Below the pieces are notes generated by a model. It had not been told where the DNA came from and made no database searches. It saw only the letters and a list, made by a program, of their open reading frames with translations. 64,000 bases of DNA, taken from NCBI GenBank assembly GCA_030426085.1, contig JAUHYW010000012.1, positions 96,616 through 160,615 on the forward strand, in the 5' to 3' direction. The DNA is from a bacterium (GTDB lineage: Bacteria > Myxococcota_A > Bradymonadia > UBA7976 > UBA1532). Of this stretch, positions 54,711 to 63,875 are shown piece after piece; position 1 is the first letter of the stretch, and every line of letters begins with the position of its first letter. The translations under genes were made by a program, and so were the position numbers.

Positions 54711-56798
54711 ATGAGTGAGATGGAGTGGGAAGCCAGACTGGTTCTGGCCACCCTGATGGTCCTGGCCGCGGTGCTCGTCTATCGGGAGTTTGCCTTTCGG
54801 GTGCACATCTCCCCGAAAGAGGCGACCGGTCAATGGAAGAGTCTGGGCGATTGGACGGAGAAATGGTTCGGGTGGGTCAGCTGGCCGGTGAGGCGGCTCC
54901 TCCTCCGAGACCGGTGGAAATCCATGGAACAGAAGCGGGGGCAGCGCCTCGTGCGCATCGTGCTGTGCAACGGCCTGCTGATCCTCACCTACGTCGTCGC
55001 GACGCGCTTCTGGGAGGAGGTGATCGGTTGGGCCGATGTCATCCTGTTCTCCGGGATCCTGCTTCACTGGCTGGTCTGGGCGGCGAACCCGTACGCCGAC
55101 GCCGCGGATCAGAGCCAGGATCAGGGGGCCGGGAAGAAGGGGGGCGCCGCGAATCAGAACCAGGATCAGGGGGCCGGGAAGAAGGGGAACGCCATATGGG
55201 ATAACCCGCTATTCCGGTTGGCGTGGGTGGTCCTGGTCGCGTTGCTGTACGGGTTCAGCGCCAGCCCCTACGTGCCCTCGGGCACCATCCGCTATGTGCA
55301 CTCCCACCTCGGCGAGCGCTCCGCGCTTCAGGGCCGCGAGATCCAGTGTGGACCTCGGCTGCAGGCGGTCCTGCCGATGGTCGACCGGGTGTATGACTAT
55401 CCCATCGGCTTCCAGCGGCTGGAGTTCTCCGAGGGCGGAAGCGCCCCGCCCATCCGGACCGAGACCCGCAACGGGCACGAGATCGAGCTGGACGTGGCGG
55501 TGGTCTATCGTATGTTCCCCGACTTCGCCGCTCGGCTATCCGATCGGCTACCTGACCAGAAGGCATGCGAGGAGGCCGCAAAGACGTATTACTCGGAGGC
55601 CGACGCCGACGCCGACGACGCAACGCAGGGCGATCGGGCGACCGAGCTGTCGCCGCCCCAGCGGTTCCGCTCGGAGTGGCAGCAGCGGTGGATCGACCCG
55701 CTGGTGCAGCGGGCGGTGCGGGACAACGTCAACCGCTACTACCTCAATCAGGTGTACTCGTCCGACTCGCGCAGCCTGATCCAGGCGCTGATCCTCCAGG
55801 CCCTGAAGTGCGGCACGAGCGCCCGACTCAAGCCGGGAGCCAAGCCGGGGGTCGGGCCGGGGGCCGAGGCCACCGCCGGGGCGGACGGCGGACGGACGAA
55901 GCGGCCCGATGATGACTCGACCCGGCAGCATCTGGTCCCCGAAGCGGCGCCCGGGGTGATCTCGGAAGACGTCCGCAGGCGCGCCGACCACCTGCTCCCC
56001 CAAGCCGACCCGCTCTTCTATCCTCCGCTCATCGCGCCGCTGGCCCGTGGCGAGCGGGATCGGGTCCCGTTCCTCATCGAGGTCACCGATTCGCGGGTCT
56101 CGACCGAGGATCCCATCCCCTACGAACTCGTGCGGGACGACACCGTCAACTGCGTGCGGGCGGGCGCCATCCGATGGGGCGAGAAGGGAGAGATGAAGCG
56201 CTGCGAGTCCGAGCCCGACGCGTCCTCGAAGGGAGCGCGCTGCGAGCCGGGGCATGGCCCGGCGGGCGGGCTCTTCGAGTTCCGCGAGGTGGTGATCCTC
56301 GACGTGCGCATCGTCGACCGCGAGTTCGCCAAGCGCATCCGCCAGAAACACCTGCGGGAGGAGGCCCGCGAGGAGCTGTTGATCGAGAAGCGGCGGCTCG
56401 AGCAGGAGTTGGAGAACGTCGTCATCCGCAAGCGGATCGAGCTGCAGAAGGCGCTGATCGAGGCCGACAAGGTCAAGATCGAGGCCGAGGCGGCGCTGCA
56501 GAAGGCCAAGCTCGAGGCCGAGGGCATCGAGAAGCGGGGGGTGGCCGAGGCCAACGCCCGCAAGATGCTGGTCAGCGCCCACGGGGGCAAGGACAGCGCC
56601 TACACCCAGATCGAGGTCGCCCGGCACCTCGCGGCGGGCATCGACCGGGTCATCGTCACCCCCGATCTGGACAACATGGTGCCCATCATCAGCGACATCG
56701 GCGAGGTCATGCGGGTGCTCGCCGCCGAAGGCATGGATCTCTCGACCGCCCGGACGCCCGAGCAGAAGGGCGAGGAAAAGCCGGGCGATGAGCCATGA
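54711..56798 (+). CDS. SPFH/band-7 (flotillin/HflK-like) membrane protein
   Basis: 695 residues. Four N-terminal membrane segments (~6-25, ~78-96, ~102-119, ~163-180), then an SPFH domain (GTIRYVHSHLG, VDRVYDYPIGFQRLEF, EIELDVAVVYRMFPD), interrupted by low-complexity inserts, then a long coiled coil (~545-630, LLIEKRRLEQELENVVI, ALQKAKLEAEGIEK) and a short hydrophobic end. SPFH proteins assemble into membrane microdomains or cages and control proteases or channels. GGAGAGG precedes ATG 54711. A 15-residue tandem duplication lies at ~134-163. Likely acts with the KAP ATPase. Confidence 0.8.
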   Translation: MSEMEWEARLVLATLMVLAAVLVYREFAFRVHISPKEATGQWKSLGDWTEKWFGWVSWPVRRLLLRDRWKSMEQKRGQRLVRIVLCNGLLILTYVVATRFWEEVIGWADVILFSGILLHWLVWAANPYADAADQSQDQGAGKKGGAANQNQDQGAGKKGNAIWDNPLFRLAWVVLVALLYGFSASPYVPSGTIRYVHSHLGERSALQGREIQCGPRLQAVLPMVDRVYDYPIGFQRLEFSEGGSAPPIRTETRNGHEIELDVAVVYRMFPDFAARLSDRLPDQKACEEAAKTYYSEADADADDATQGDRATELSPPQRFRSEWQQRWIDPLVQRAVRDNVNRYYLNQVYSSDSRSLIQALILQALKCGTSARLKPGAKPGVGPGAEATAGADGGRTKRPDDDSTRQHLVPEAAPGVISEDVRRRADHLLPQADPLFYPPLIAPLARGERDRVPFLIEVTDSRVSTEDPIPYELVRDDTVNCVRAGAIRWGEKGEMKRCESEPDASSKGARCEPGHGPAGGLFEFREVVILDVRIVDREFAKRIRQKHLREEAREELLIEKRRLEQELENVVIRKRIELQKALIEADKVKIEAEAALQKAKLEAEGIEKRGVAEANARKMLVSAHGGKDSAYTQIEVARHLAAGIDRVIVTPDLDNMVPIISDIGEVMRVLAAEGMDLSTARTPEQKGEEKPGDEP
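55110..55199 (+). repeat. 45-bp tandem duplication inside the SPFH gene
   Basis: 55110-55154 is repeated at 55155-55199 with few changes, coding two copies of Q(S/N)QDQGAGKKG plus a tail, in a linker between membrane segments. It keeps frame. Confidence 0.8.
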
Positions 56799-56864
56799 AC
56801 CGGCGGTGCCATCTGAGGATCAGGGCGATGAAAGAGCGTTCGGCGAGGGGCAATCGGTGATGCC

Positions 56865-58625
56865 ATGGAGCTGACCCACGCCGGCCCGCTGGCGGTGATC
56901 GGCCTGATCATGCTCGCGACCCAGGTCGCGCAGCGCATCGGCTATCGCTACCTGCTGCTCGATGGGCCGGCATGCTGGCTGCTGGCCGGCCTGCTGCTGG
57001 GGCCCCACCTGCCGGGCCTCTTCGAAGAGACGGTCAGCGAGGCGTTCGGCGACGAGCACCCGGCCCACGGCGCGTTCGTCGTCGGGGGCACGCTGGGCCT
57101 GTTCGCCGCTTCGGGCGCCTTCGCCTGGCTGCTCTCGAGCGCGCTGTCGAGCTACGTGCTGACGCCGGTGGAGCCGGTCGGCGAGGTGCCTCGCCAGCGG
57201 CGCGATCAGTGGCAGGGGTGGTGGCAGGATCTGCTGCTCGTCCTGCCCAACGCGGGGGTGCGCTTCGGGCTGATGCTGCTGGTGACGTGGTTGATGCTGC
57301 CTATGGAGCGGCGGCTGGGCCCGGTGCACCTGATGCTGGCCCTGCTGCTGACCCCGGGCAGCGCGCGGCATGTCATCAAGCTCGACCTGGCGTACCTGCT
57401 GACCGCCATCGAGCTGCGCGGCTCTTCGGGTCTGCCCGAGGTGCCGCGGGCCGTGGTGGGCGGTCGGCGGTGGTCTCCGGGCGGGCAGGGTTCGTCGACC
57501 GCCCGCGCGTCGGCCGAGGTGCGCTTCGTGCACCCCCACGAGCAGGCCCACCGCCGGCTGGTCGCGGTTCGCCAGGCGCTGGCCGAGGTGCGCACGAGCT
57601 GGTTGCTGCTCGTCGCGCCAGCGCTCCTGCTCATCGAGCACAACCTGGTCGTGGGCCAGACCCGCATCGGCGAGGTGCACCGTCAGCTCGATCGCCTGAT
57701 GCCTCACCTGCTGCTGCTCTTCGTGGCGTCGGGGGCCTGGCTGCTGACCCGCCGGGTCCGGCATACGTCGGGGTCGCTGCTCGGCGGCTCCCTGGATCGC
57801 TTCGAGCGGGCCTCGGCCGATGACATCCCGCTGTATGTTGCCGCCGCCCTCAGCCTGGGTCTGGTCAGCCTGCTGGTGCTGCTCGAGCCGGCGAACCTGC
57901 GCCACACGTGGTGGTTCGTGCCGCTGAGCATCGCCCCGATCATCGCCACGCTGGCCCGGGAAGCCGACCTGCGGGACGGGGTGGCGAGCGGGCTGCGGGC
58001 GCTGGCCGGGCTGACCGCGCCGGTCTTCTTCTACGTGCTCGGGTCGGAGGTGGCCGGTCGGCTCGACGCCGTGCCCTGGTGGCCGGTCGCGATCTACTGC
58101 GCCGTGCTGCTCGTCAGCCCGGTCGCCGCCGAGCCCCTGGTGAACCTGGCCTTGGATGGGGTCGTCTGGCTCGGCGAGCGGATCGAGGGGTGGCGGCCGA
58201 GAGAGGGCGCGGACGACAAGCCCATGGCCCGTCGGCTGAGGCGCCTGGGCCGGTTCCTGGCCAACCTGCACCGGGAGCCGGGCAAGGAGATCGAGCGCGA
58301 TCTGGGCTCGGCGACGGCGCTTCGCCAGCTCCTGCCGCTGGCGTTCTCCGACATCTCGCTGACCATCCTCGGGCTGGCCTTCCTCGGGGGGCTGGTGTCG
58401 GTCGAGGTGGCCGGCGTCTTCGTGCTGGCCTTCGTCGCGGGCGATCTGGCCTCGACCCTCGTGTTCGGGGGGCGGTTCTTCGCGATGGCCTTCGAGGGCT
58501 TCGGGCCGCACGAGGTGGCGGTCCTGACCACCGAGGACGCGCTGCGGGCCGACGAGGCGGCCGGCCGGGGGGTGTCGGAGGATCAGGGCCTGCCGCGCCG
58601 ACGGGGTGGAGGCCTCGGCCGATGA
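56865..58625 (+). CDS. Multi-pass membrane protein, CPA-transporter-like
   Basis: 586 residues with about twelve hydrophobic segments. The N-terminus (AVIGLIMLATQVAQRIGYRY, then LAGLLLGPHLPGLF) resembles the start of CPA2 sodium/proton and Kef-type exchangers, but the later ion-binding motifs are not evident and there is a polar insertion at ~195-220. It stands directly before a clear CPA2 antiporter and overlaps it (ATGA), so it may be a second subunit. ATG 56865 lacks a strong ribosome site. Substrate unknown. Confidence 0.6.
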   Translation: MELTHAGPLAVIGLIMLATQVAQRIGYRYLLLDGPACWLLAGLLLGPHLPGLFEETVSEAFGDEHPAHGAFVVGGTLGLFAASGAFAWLLSSALSSYVLTPVEPVGEVPRQRRDQWQGWWQDLLLVLPNAGVRFGLMLLVTWLMLPMERRLGPVHLMLALLLTPGSARHVIKLDLAYLLTAIELRGSSGLPEVPRAVVGGRRWSPGGQGSSTARASAEVRFVHPHEQAHRRLVAVRQALAEVRTSWLLLVAPALLLIEHNLVVGQTRIGEVHRQLDRLMPHLLLLFVASGAWLLTRRVRHTSGSLLGGSLDRFERASADDIPLYVAAALSLGLVSLLVLLEPANLRHTWWFVPLSIAPIIATLAREADLRDGVASGLRALAGLTAPVFFYVLGSEVAGRLDAVPWWPVAIYCAVLLVSPVAAEPLVNLALDGVVWLGERIEGWRPREGADDKPMARRLRRLGRFLANLHREPGKEIERDLGSATALRQLLPLAFSDISLTILGLAFLGGLVSVEVAGVFVLAFVAGDLASTLVFGGRFFAMAFEGFGPHEVAVLTTEDALRADEAAGRGVSEDQGLPRRRGGGLGR

Positions 58626-60010
58626 TCCTCGACCCCTACGAGTTCGTGCAGATGCTGCTGGCGGTCGGGGTGCTGATGCTGGGCAGCATCGTGCTCGGCG
58701 AGCTGCCCCGCCGCTGGCTGGCCCCCATCTGGTGGCCGATGCTCTTCGGGTTCTTGCTGCGCACGTTCGCCTGGGAGCCGTTCTGGGGGCTGCCCGGCTT
58801 CGGCGAGCTGATCGGGACCTTCGAGGGCGGCTACACCCCCACCGGCGACTTCGTGCTGTTCCTGGGCAACCTGGGGATCTATCTGTACCTCTTTCGGGAG
58901 GGGCTGCACGGGGCGCCGTCCGGTGGGATCCGGCCGAGTCGGACCCGCTTTCGCACGGCTCAGGTCTGGTCGATCGCCATCTTCGGGCTGCTGGCGCCGC
59001 TGGGGGTCGGTCTGGCCTTCTGCGCGTTCATGCTGGACCTCGATCCGACCTCGCCGGCGGCGCTGCTCATCGGGGTCAGCCTGACCGCCACCTCGATCGC
59101 CGCGTCGGCCAAGATCCTGGAGAGCGAGCGGCAGCGCTTCGCCCGGGACGACGAGGGCCCGAGCCGGGCCATGGGCCGGCTGGACGAGCTGCGCCAGGAG
59201 ATCCTGCAGGCGGCGGTGCTCGACGACTTCCTTGGCTTGTTGATGCTGCTCGTCGTGATGTCCTACGCCAGCGAAGCAGAGGCCAGCTTGTGGGAGATCG
59301 GGCAGAACTTCGCCAGTCGTACCGGGGTGGTGGTGGCCATGATCACCGTCGGGGTGACCCTGGTGCTCGTCGCGCGACGGCTGCGGCCGGTGCGCTTCGC
59401 CAGCGACATGGTGGTCCGGCACCACGAGACCCAGCGGCTGCTGCCGCTGAGCGACTGGTCGACCCGGGGCATGGTGGCGCTGCTGTTCCTGGTGGTCGCC
59501 GGCTCGGAGCATCTGCGGGTCTCGGGGTTGGTGGCGGCCTACCTCTTCGGCTACCTGATGAGCTGGCTGTCGACCGCCGAGGATCGGCCCCAGATGGCGT
59601 TGCTGCGGGCCGAGGTCAGCCAGGTCTCGGGGCTGCTGCTGCCGCTCTACTTCGCGCTGAGCGGCATGATGGTCAGCGCCGAGCTGGTCGCCGCGCACTT
59701 CGGCGACATCGTGATCCTGACCGCGCTCGCGGTGCTGACCAAGTGGCTGGGCAGCTTGCTCGGCGCGCTGTTCGGCGAGGTCCTGCGGCTGGGCGGCGAC
59801 GGCTTCCGGGCCCGCCTGATCAAAGCCAGCCTGGTGGTGGGGCCGGCAATGGTGCCTCGGGGCGAGGTCGCGCTGGTCGTGGTCAACATCGGCTTCGCCC
59901 TGGGGTTGTTCGACGAGACCTTGCTGAATGTGTTGTTGGTCACCGTGGTGCTGACGACATTCTTGGGGCCCATCGGCTTCAAGCTGGCGCTCGGCCGCTG
60001 GGTGCGCTGA
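58622..60010 (+). CDS. CPA2-family sodium/proton antiporter-like protein
   Basis: 462 residues, about eleven membrane segments. Exchanger motifs: FLGNLGIYLYLFREGL (motif near TM3), TATSIAASAKIL (~155-166, the discontinuous-helix TATS), VLDDFLGLL with the ion-binding Asp pair (~201-202), and PRGEVALVVVNIGFA near the end. These are the features of CPA2 Na+/H+ or K+/H+ antiporters. No RCK/TrkA domain is attached. GGAGG precedes the ATG, which overlaps the preceding gene (ATGA). It should exchange cations for protons under control of the operon partners (inference). Confidence 0.82.
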   Translation: MILDPYEFVQMLLAVGVLMLGSIVLGELPRRWLAPIWWPMLFGFLLRTFAWEPFWGLPGFGELIGTFEGGYTPTGDFVLFLGNLGIYLYLFREGLHGAPSGGIRPSRTRFRTAQVWSIAIFGLLAPLGVGLAFCAFMLDLDPTSPAALLIGVSLTATSIAASAKILESERQRFARDDEGPSRAMGRLDELRQEILQAAVLDDFLGLLMLLVVMSYASEAEASLWEIGQNFASRTGVVVAMITVGVTLVLVARRLRPVRFASDMVVRHHETQRLLPLSDWSTRGMVALLFLVVAGSEHLRVSGLVAAYLFGYLMSWLSTAEDRPQMALLRAEVSQVSGLLLPLYFALSGMMVSAELVAAHFGDIVILTALAVLTKWLGSLLGALFGEVLRLGGDGFRARLIKASLVVGPAMVPRGEVALVVVNIGFALGLFDETLLNVLLVTVVLTTFLGPIGFKLALGRWVR

Positions 60011-60076
60011 AGGCGCGTTGTCTTTCCGGGTCGTTCGTCCGATGCTGACCCCTGCTGCTCGTCGTGGGAGGCGCCG

Positions 60077-61450
60077 TTGCCGAGATACACCGTCCTCATC
60101 GTCGAGCCCGACGACACCCGCTACGGCCCGCTGGCGGATGTCGTGCGGCGCCTGCTCGGGCAGCCGCCCCTGCGGGCGAAGAGCGCCGATGATGTGCGGG
60201 CCTGGCTCGAGCCGCAGCCGGCCTTCGACGGGCTCCTGCTTCGCTTCGACGACGATCGGCTCGACGCCCGGGCGCTGATGGAGGCGATCTACGAGGGTCC
60301 CGGCCTGCCGGTGGCGGTGATGGGCGCGCAGCGGACGCCGGCGCACAGCCTCTTCGCGCTGCGTCACGGGGGGGTGGACTGGCTCGATACGCTGAGCAGA
60401 GAGAGCGTCAAGGGATCGCTGTTGCGGCTGATTCGGGCCAGTCGCTGGCGTCGCCGAGCGCTGGCCCGGACCGGGCAGCTCGACGAGCTCAGGCGATGGA
60501 TCGAGGACATCATCGCCCGCATCGACGCTGGCGAGGTGGGGGTGCCGTCGTTTCCCCGGGCGGTGCTGGCCTACCAGGAAGCCTATCGCGAGAACCGCGC
60601 CATGGACGCCAGGACGGCCGTGCATCTGCTCGAGCAGGATCCGGCCCTGGCAGCGCGGGTCCTCAACCTCTCCAATCGGGCGACCTACGCCGGCCGTGCG
60701 CGCGCCCGCACCCTGGCCGGCGCCGTCAAGCGGCTGGGCAACAGCGCGATCTACAACCTCGTGATCGCTCATGCCATCGAGACGCTCTTCTCGTTTCCCG
60801 AGGGGGACTTCCGGCGGATCTTCGGGCGCATGTGGGGGACGCACTTCAAGCTGTCCAGCCTGGCGCGGGAGCTGACCCGAGCCCGCGCAGAGCGGGCCGG
60901 TCTCGGGGCCGAGCAGGCGTGGAATGCCGGCGAGGAGAGCTGCCTGCACGGCCTGCTGCACAAGGTCGGTGAGCTCTTCCTGCTCAAGCAGTATGCCGAG
61001 GCCGAGCCCGCCGCTGGATGGGACATGGGCGAGGTGCTGGAGATCATCGCCGAGCAGCAGATCCACGTGGGCCCCGAGATGCTGCGTCGGTGGGGTTTCG
61101 AGGCGCCCTTCTTCCGCCTCGCGAGCCATCAGTACGATCCCGAGGCGCTGGCCGACGCCGAGGAGAAGGCCCGGGCCATCGAGCTGCACCTGTCGGGGCG
61201 CTTGATCGCTGGCGTCGGGTTGAGCTACCTGCACCGGCTTCCGCCGGGTTTGACCGTGGGGCGCTGCTTCGATCTGCTCGGCGTCCCGCTCGGCGCGTCG
61301 GGCGGGGAGGCAACCGAGGGGGCCCCGTCGAGTCGGACCGGCTGGCACGCGCGAGCCCGTGAGCTTGCCATGGAGGCCTTCGAACTGATGGATCCCCGAC
61401 GCGGTGATCGATCGAGCGCCGCGTCGCGCCGCGCGAGGAGGACGTCATAG
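60077..61450 (+). CDS. Pseudo-receiver/HDOD domain protein
   Basis: 457 residues from a TTG start (GGGAGG six bases upstream). Residues 1-130 look like a response-regulator receiver (VLIVEPDD, ...FDGLLLRFDDD), but the phospho-acceptor Asp position reads Arg, so phosphorylation is unlikely. Residues ~150-350 are an HDOD domain (LEQDPALAARVLNLSN, GAVKRLGNSAIYNLVIAH), a non-catalytic relative of HD domains used in signalling. The C-terminus is basic and disordered. It is 66 bases after the antiporter gene, same strand. Confidence 0.82.
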   Translation: MPRYTVLIVEPDDTRYGPLADVVRRLLGQPPLRAKSADDVRAWLEPQPAFDGLLLRFDDDRLDARALMEAIYEGPGLPVAVMGAQRTPAHSLFALRHGGVDWLDTLSRESVKGSLLRLIRASRWRRRALARTGQLDELRRWIEDIIARIDAGEVGVPSFPRAVLAYQEAYRENRAMDARTAVHLLEQDPALAARVLNLSNRATYAGRARARTLAGAVKRLGNSAIYNLVIAHAIETLFSFPEGDFRRIFGRMWGTHFKLSSLARELTRARAERAGLGAEQAWNAGEESCLHGLLHKVGELFLLKQYAEAEPAAGWDMGEVLEIIAEQQIHVGPEMLRRWGFEAPFFRLASHQYDPEALADAEEKARAIELHLSGRLIAGVGLSYLHRLPPGLTVGRCFDLLGVPLGASGGEATEGAPSSRTGWHARARELAMEAFELMDPRRGDRSSAASRRARRTS

Positions 61451-61860
61451 CCCCCACCCACCTCATCGCCGAGTATCACCACTGCGACCGGCGCGCGCTC
61501 GATGACGAGGGCCGGCTGCGGGACGTGATGCGGGCCGCCGCCGAAGCGGTCGGCGCCACGGCGCTGCACGTCGTCGGACATCGCAGCGAGGCGCAGGGGG
61601 TGACGGTCGTGATCTCCGCCGTCGGCGCGCACCTCGCGCTGCACACCCGGCCCGCGCGGGGCTATGCGGCGGCGGACGTGTTCACCGGCGCCGGCGTCGA
61701 CCCCCGGGCGGCCCACGCGGTGCTCGCGGCGGGGCTCGGGTGTGGGGCCAGCGAGGTGATGATCCTCGAGCGGGGCGGGGGGCCGCCGGGGGAGTCGATC
61801 GCCGAGCGCAGCCGCAGCGTCGACTACGACCCGATCAGATCCCGCCCAGGGTCACGCTGA
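61447..61860 (+). CDS. Degenerate AdoMet decarboxylase (SpeD)-like protein, AUA start
   Basis: 137 residues if translation starts at ATA 61447, five bases after GAGGAGG and overlapping the HDOD stop (ATAG). The N-terminal HLIAEYHHCD is conserved in SpeD but has no ATG, GTG or TTG before it back to the in-frame stop at 61405; the first such codons (61525, 61528) would cut it off. HTRPARGYAAADVF matches SpeD HTWPEYGYAA(I/V)D(L/V)F. The pyruvoyl-forming Ser (normally ESHL) reads GAHL and the catalytic Cys (FTCG) reads FTGA. It is therefore not expected to self-process or decarboxylate AdoMet. A role as a pseudoenzyme or regulator is possible; a sequencing error is not excluded. Confidence 0.68.
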   Translation: MAPTHLIAEYHHCDRRALDDEGRLRDVMRAAAEAVGATALHVVGHRSEAQGVTVVISAVGAHLALHTRPARGYAAADVFTGAGVDPRAAHAVLAAGLGCGASEVMILERGGGPPGESIAERSRSVDYDPIRSRPGSR

Positions 61861-63766
61861 GCATCACGTCCGGCGTCGGGCGACCGCGCTCGTGGCCGAC
61901 CCACAGCCCCGCCGACCAGCAATCGCAGCGACCGCGCCAGTCGGCGGTCGCGATCTGGCCGACCAGCGCGGCGTCGCCGGTGATATCGACCGCGGCGCGC
62001 CAGCTCAGCGTGAGCGGCCCGATGGGCGCCGTCGCGCCCGGTTGCAGCCCGAACCCCGCTCCGGAGAGCGGGCCGGGCAGCCGCTGGGTCGGCAGGACGG
62101 GGCCCGTCGCGCGCAGCCACGGCAGGTCGAGCGCGGCGTCGAGCATCTGGGCGCCCAGGTGCACCCGCAGGCCGTCCGCCGGGCCCACGCGGGCCTCGAT
62201 CCAGGCGCCGGCGCCGTCCCGGACGAGCGCGCCGTCGGCCTCCAGCGCCACCCACGGACCGGTGAGCCGGGCCCGGACCGACAGCGGCCCCCGATCGCCG
62301 GCGAGGCCGTCGTACGCCGCCCGGAGGGCGAGGCGCCCCAGCCAGCGGCGGCCGATCAGATCGGTCGAGAGCGTCAGCCCCGCGTCCCGGGCGTCGAGCG
62401 GGCGGTCGGCGTGGTCCAGGATCCGGCCGCCCGGCGCGTCGGCGACCGCCCACCGGCCGTCGAGGGTCAGCGCGAGCCGGTGCAGCCCCAACGCGAAGCG
62501 CCGCTGCACGGCGACCTCGGCCTCGAGGCCCGCCATGCCGGCCAGGCTCTGGGCGGCGGCGTCGACGTCGGTCGCCGGGTGGATCCGGGTCCGCCCGGCG
62601 AGCACCGGGCGCAGCCTCACCGGCCCCAGCCAGTGAATGGACTCGGCGCGCAGGGCCAGATCGAAGACCTCGCCGTCGGGGCCCGGGCGCAGCGCCTGGG
62701 CGGCCACGGCGTCGAGCGCGACCCGCAGCGGCCCCACGCCGGCGCCGACCCGCATCCAGGCCGCGGGCGCGCCGACCTCGCGGTCGTCGTCGTCGCCCGG
62801 CGCGCGCAGGCGGGCGAGCCGGCTGAACCGCAGGCCCAGGCCCAGCTCGCTCGATGTGGTCGCCGCACCCAGGTCGGCGTGCAGGTGGCGCCGGCTGCGC
62901 TCGAAGACCCCCCGCCGATGGCGGCGCCAGCTCGGCGCCCCGTCGGCCCACTGCCCGTCCGCCGCCAGCCGCAGGGGCCCGATGGGGACCGATCCGCCGC
63001 CGTGCACGACCGCCTCGCCGACCAGCGGCGCCGTGGTGGCCTCGATCGCGCCGCCCTCGGCCGGGCCCGCCGCCCACCGCAGCCGCCCGTCGACGGTGAG
63101 GCCCGGCGACTGGCGCCAGCCGGGGCTCAGGGTCAGATCCAGGACCTCGGTCGGGGCCCAGAAGAAGGGCAGCGCGCCGTAGAGCCCGTCGGCGCCGTCC
63201 CAGCCGAGGCGGGGCAGCAGGAAGCCGGTCCGTCGGCGGGAGAACGGCACGTAGGCCACCGGCGCGGCGAGCACCGGCAGCTCGCCCAGCCGCAGGACGG
63301 GCCACGTCAGCCAGGCGCCCTCGCCGGGGGTGAGCGTCGCCCGGCTGGCGGACACCCGCCACGGGGGGTCGTCGCAGCCACAGGGGCTCATCCACAGCGC
63401 GTCGGCCCGGACCTCGCCCCGCTGCCAGCGGGCGTGCTCGGCGGCGGCGCGCAGGCGGGGGCCGGTCAGGGTCAGGCGGTCGGCCTCGAGGGCGCCGCCG
63501 GGCAGGCACAGGCGGGCGTCGGCGGCCTCGCCGGACTGCCGCCCCCGGGTGATGCGGGCGTCGCGCAGCGAGACCTGGCCCTCGGCGCAGGCGGCGGTGG
63601 GCTGCCCGCGGGCGGCGGCGGCGGTGACCCGATCGCCGTCCAGCGTCAGCCGCAGCCCGTCGGCCGACCAGCCCTCGGGGGTCGCCTCGAGCCGATCGGC
63701 GGCGATGTCGACCGCGGGGGGCGGGCTCCCCAGCGCGATCAGCAGGGCGAGGGTCGGGCTGGCCAC
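61835..63766 (-). CDS. lptD: LPS-assembly outer membrane protein LptD
   Basis: 643 residues from GTG. Short signal-like N-terminus, then the OstA/LptA-like beta-jellyroll (DIAADRLEAT, LTLDGDRVTA) to ~120; SPCGCDDPPWRVSA, APVAYVPFSRRRTGFLLPRL and GLYGALPFFWAPTEVLDLTL are LptD hallmarks at the start of the barrel. The rest is a beta-barrel with the DCWSAGLWV Cys near the end. It inserts LPS into the outer leaflet with LptE. It is shorter than E. coli LptD (~780). Its end overlaps the SpeD-like gene's end by 26 bases on the other strand. The ribosome site is weak. Confidence 0.87.
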   Translation of the reverse strand: MASPTLALLIALGSPPPAVDIAADRLEATPEGWSADGLRLTLDGDRVTAAAARGQPTAACAEGQVSLRDARITRGRQSGEAADARLCLPGGALEADRLTLTGPRLRAAAEHARWQRGEVRADALWMSPCGCDDPPWRVSASRATLTPGEGAWLTWPVLRLGELPVLAAPVAYVPFSRRRTGFLLPRLGWDGADGLYGALPFFWAPTEVLDLTLSPGWRQSPGLTVDGRLRWAAGPAEGGAIEATTAPLVGEAVVHGGGSVPIGPLRLAADGQWADGAPSWRRHRRGVFERSRRHLHADLGAATTSSELGLGLRFSRLARLRAPGDDDDREVGAPAAWMRVGAGVGPLRVALDAVAAQALRPGPDGEVFDLALRAESIHWLGPVRLRPVLAGRTRIHPATDVDAAAQSLAGMAGLEAEVAVQRRFALGLHRLALTLDGRWAVADAPGGRILDHADRPLDARDAGLTLSTDLIGRRWLGRLALRAAYDGLAGDRGPLSVRARLTGPWVALEADGALVRDGAGAWIEARVGPADGLRVHLGAQMLDAALDLPWLRATGPVLPTQRLPGPLSGAGFGLQPGATAPIGPLTLSWRAAVDITGDAALVGQIATADWRGRCDCWSAGLWVGHERGRPTPDVMLSVTLGGI

Positions 63767-63875
63767 GGGCGGCAGCGTACCCGAAGCGCGCCGCCGGCGG
63801 GAACCGACCCGGCTGCGGATGTTCCGCCCGGGTCGGATGCGCTATACAGGCGCACGCGACTGCGGAGGGAGCCCG

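Noticed and set aside
61528..61860. Shorter SpeD-like gene from the ATG at 61528
   Set aside because: It would remove the conserved HLIAEYHHCD segment that lies in frame directly after a good ribosome site.
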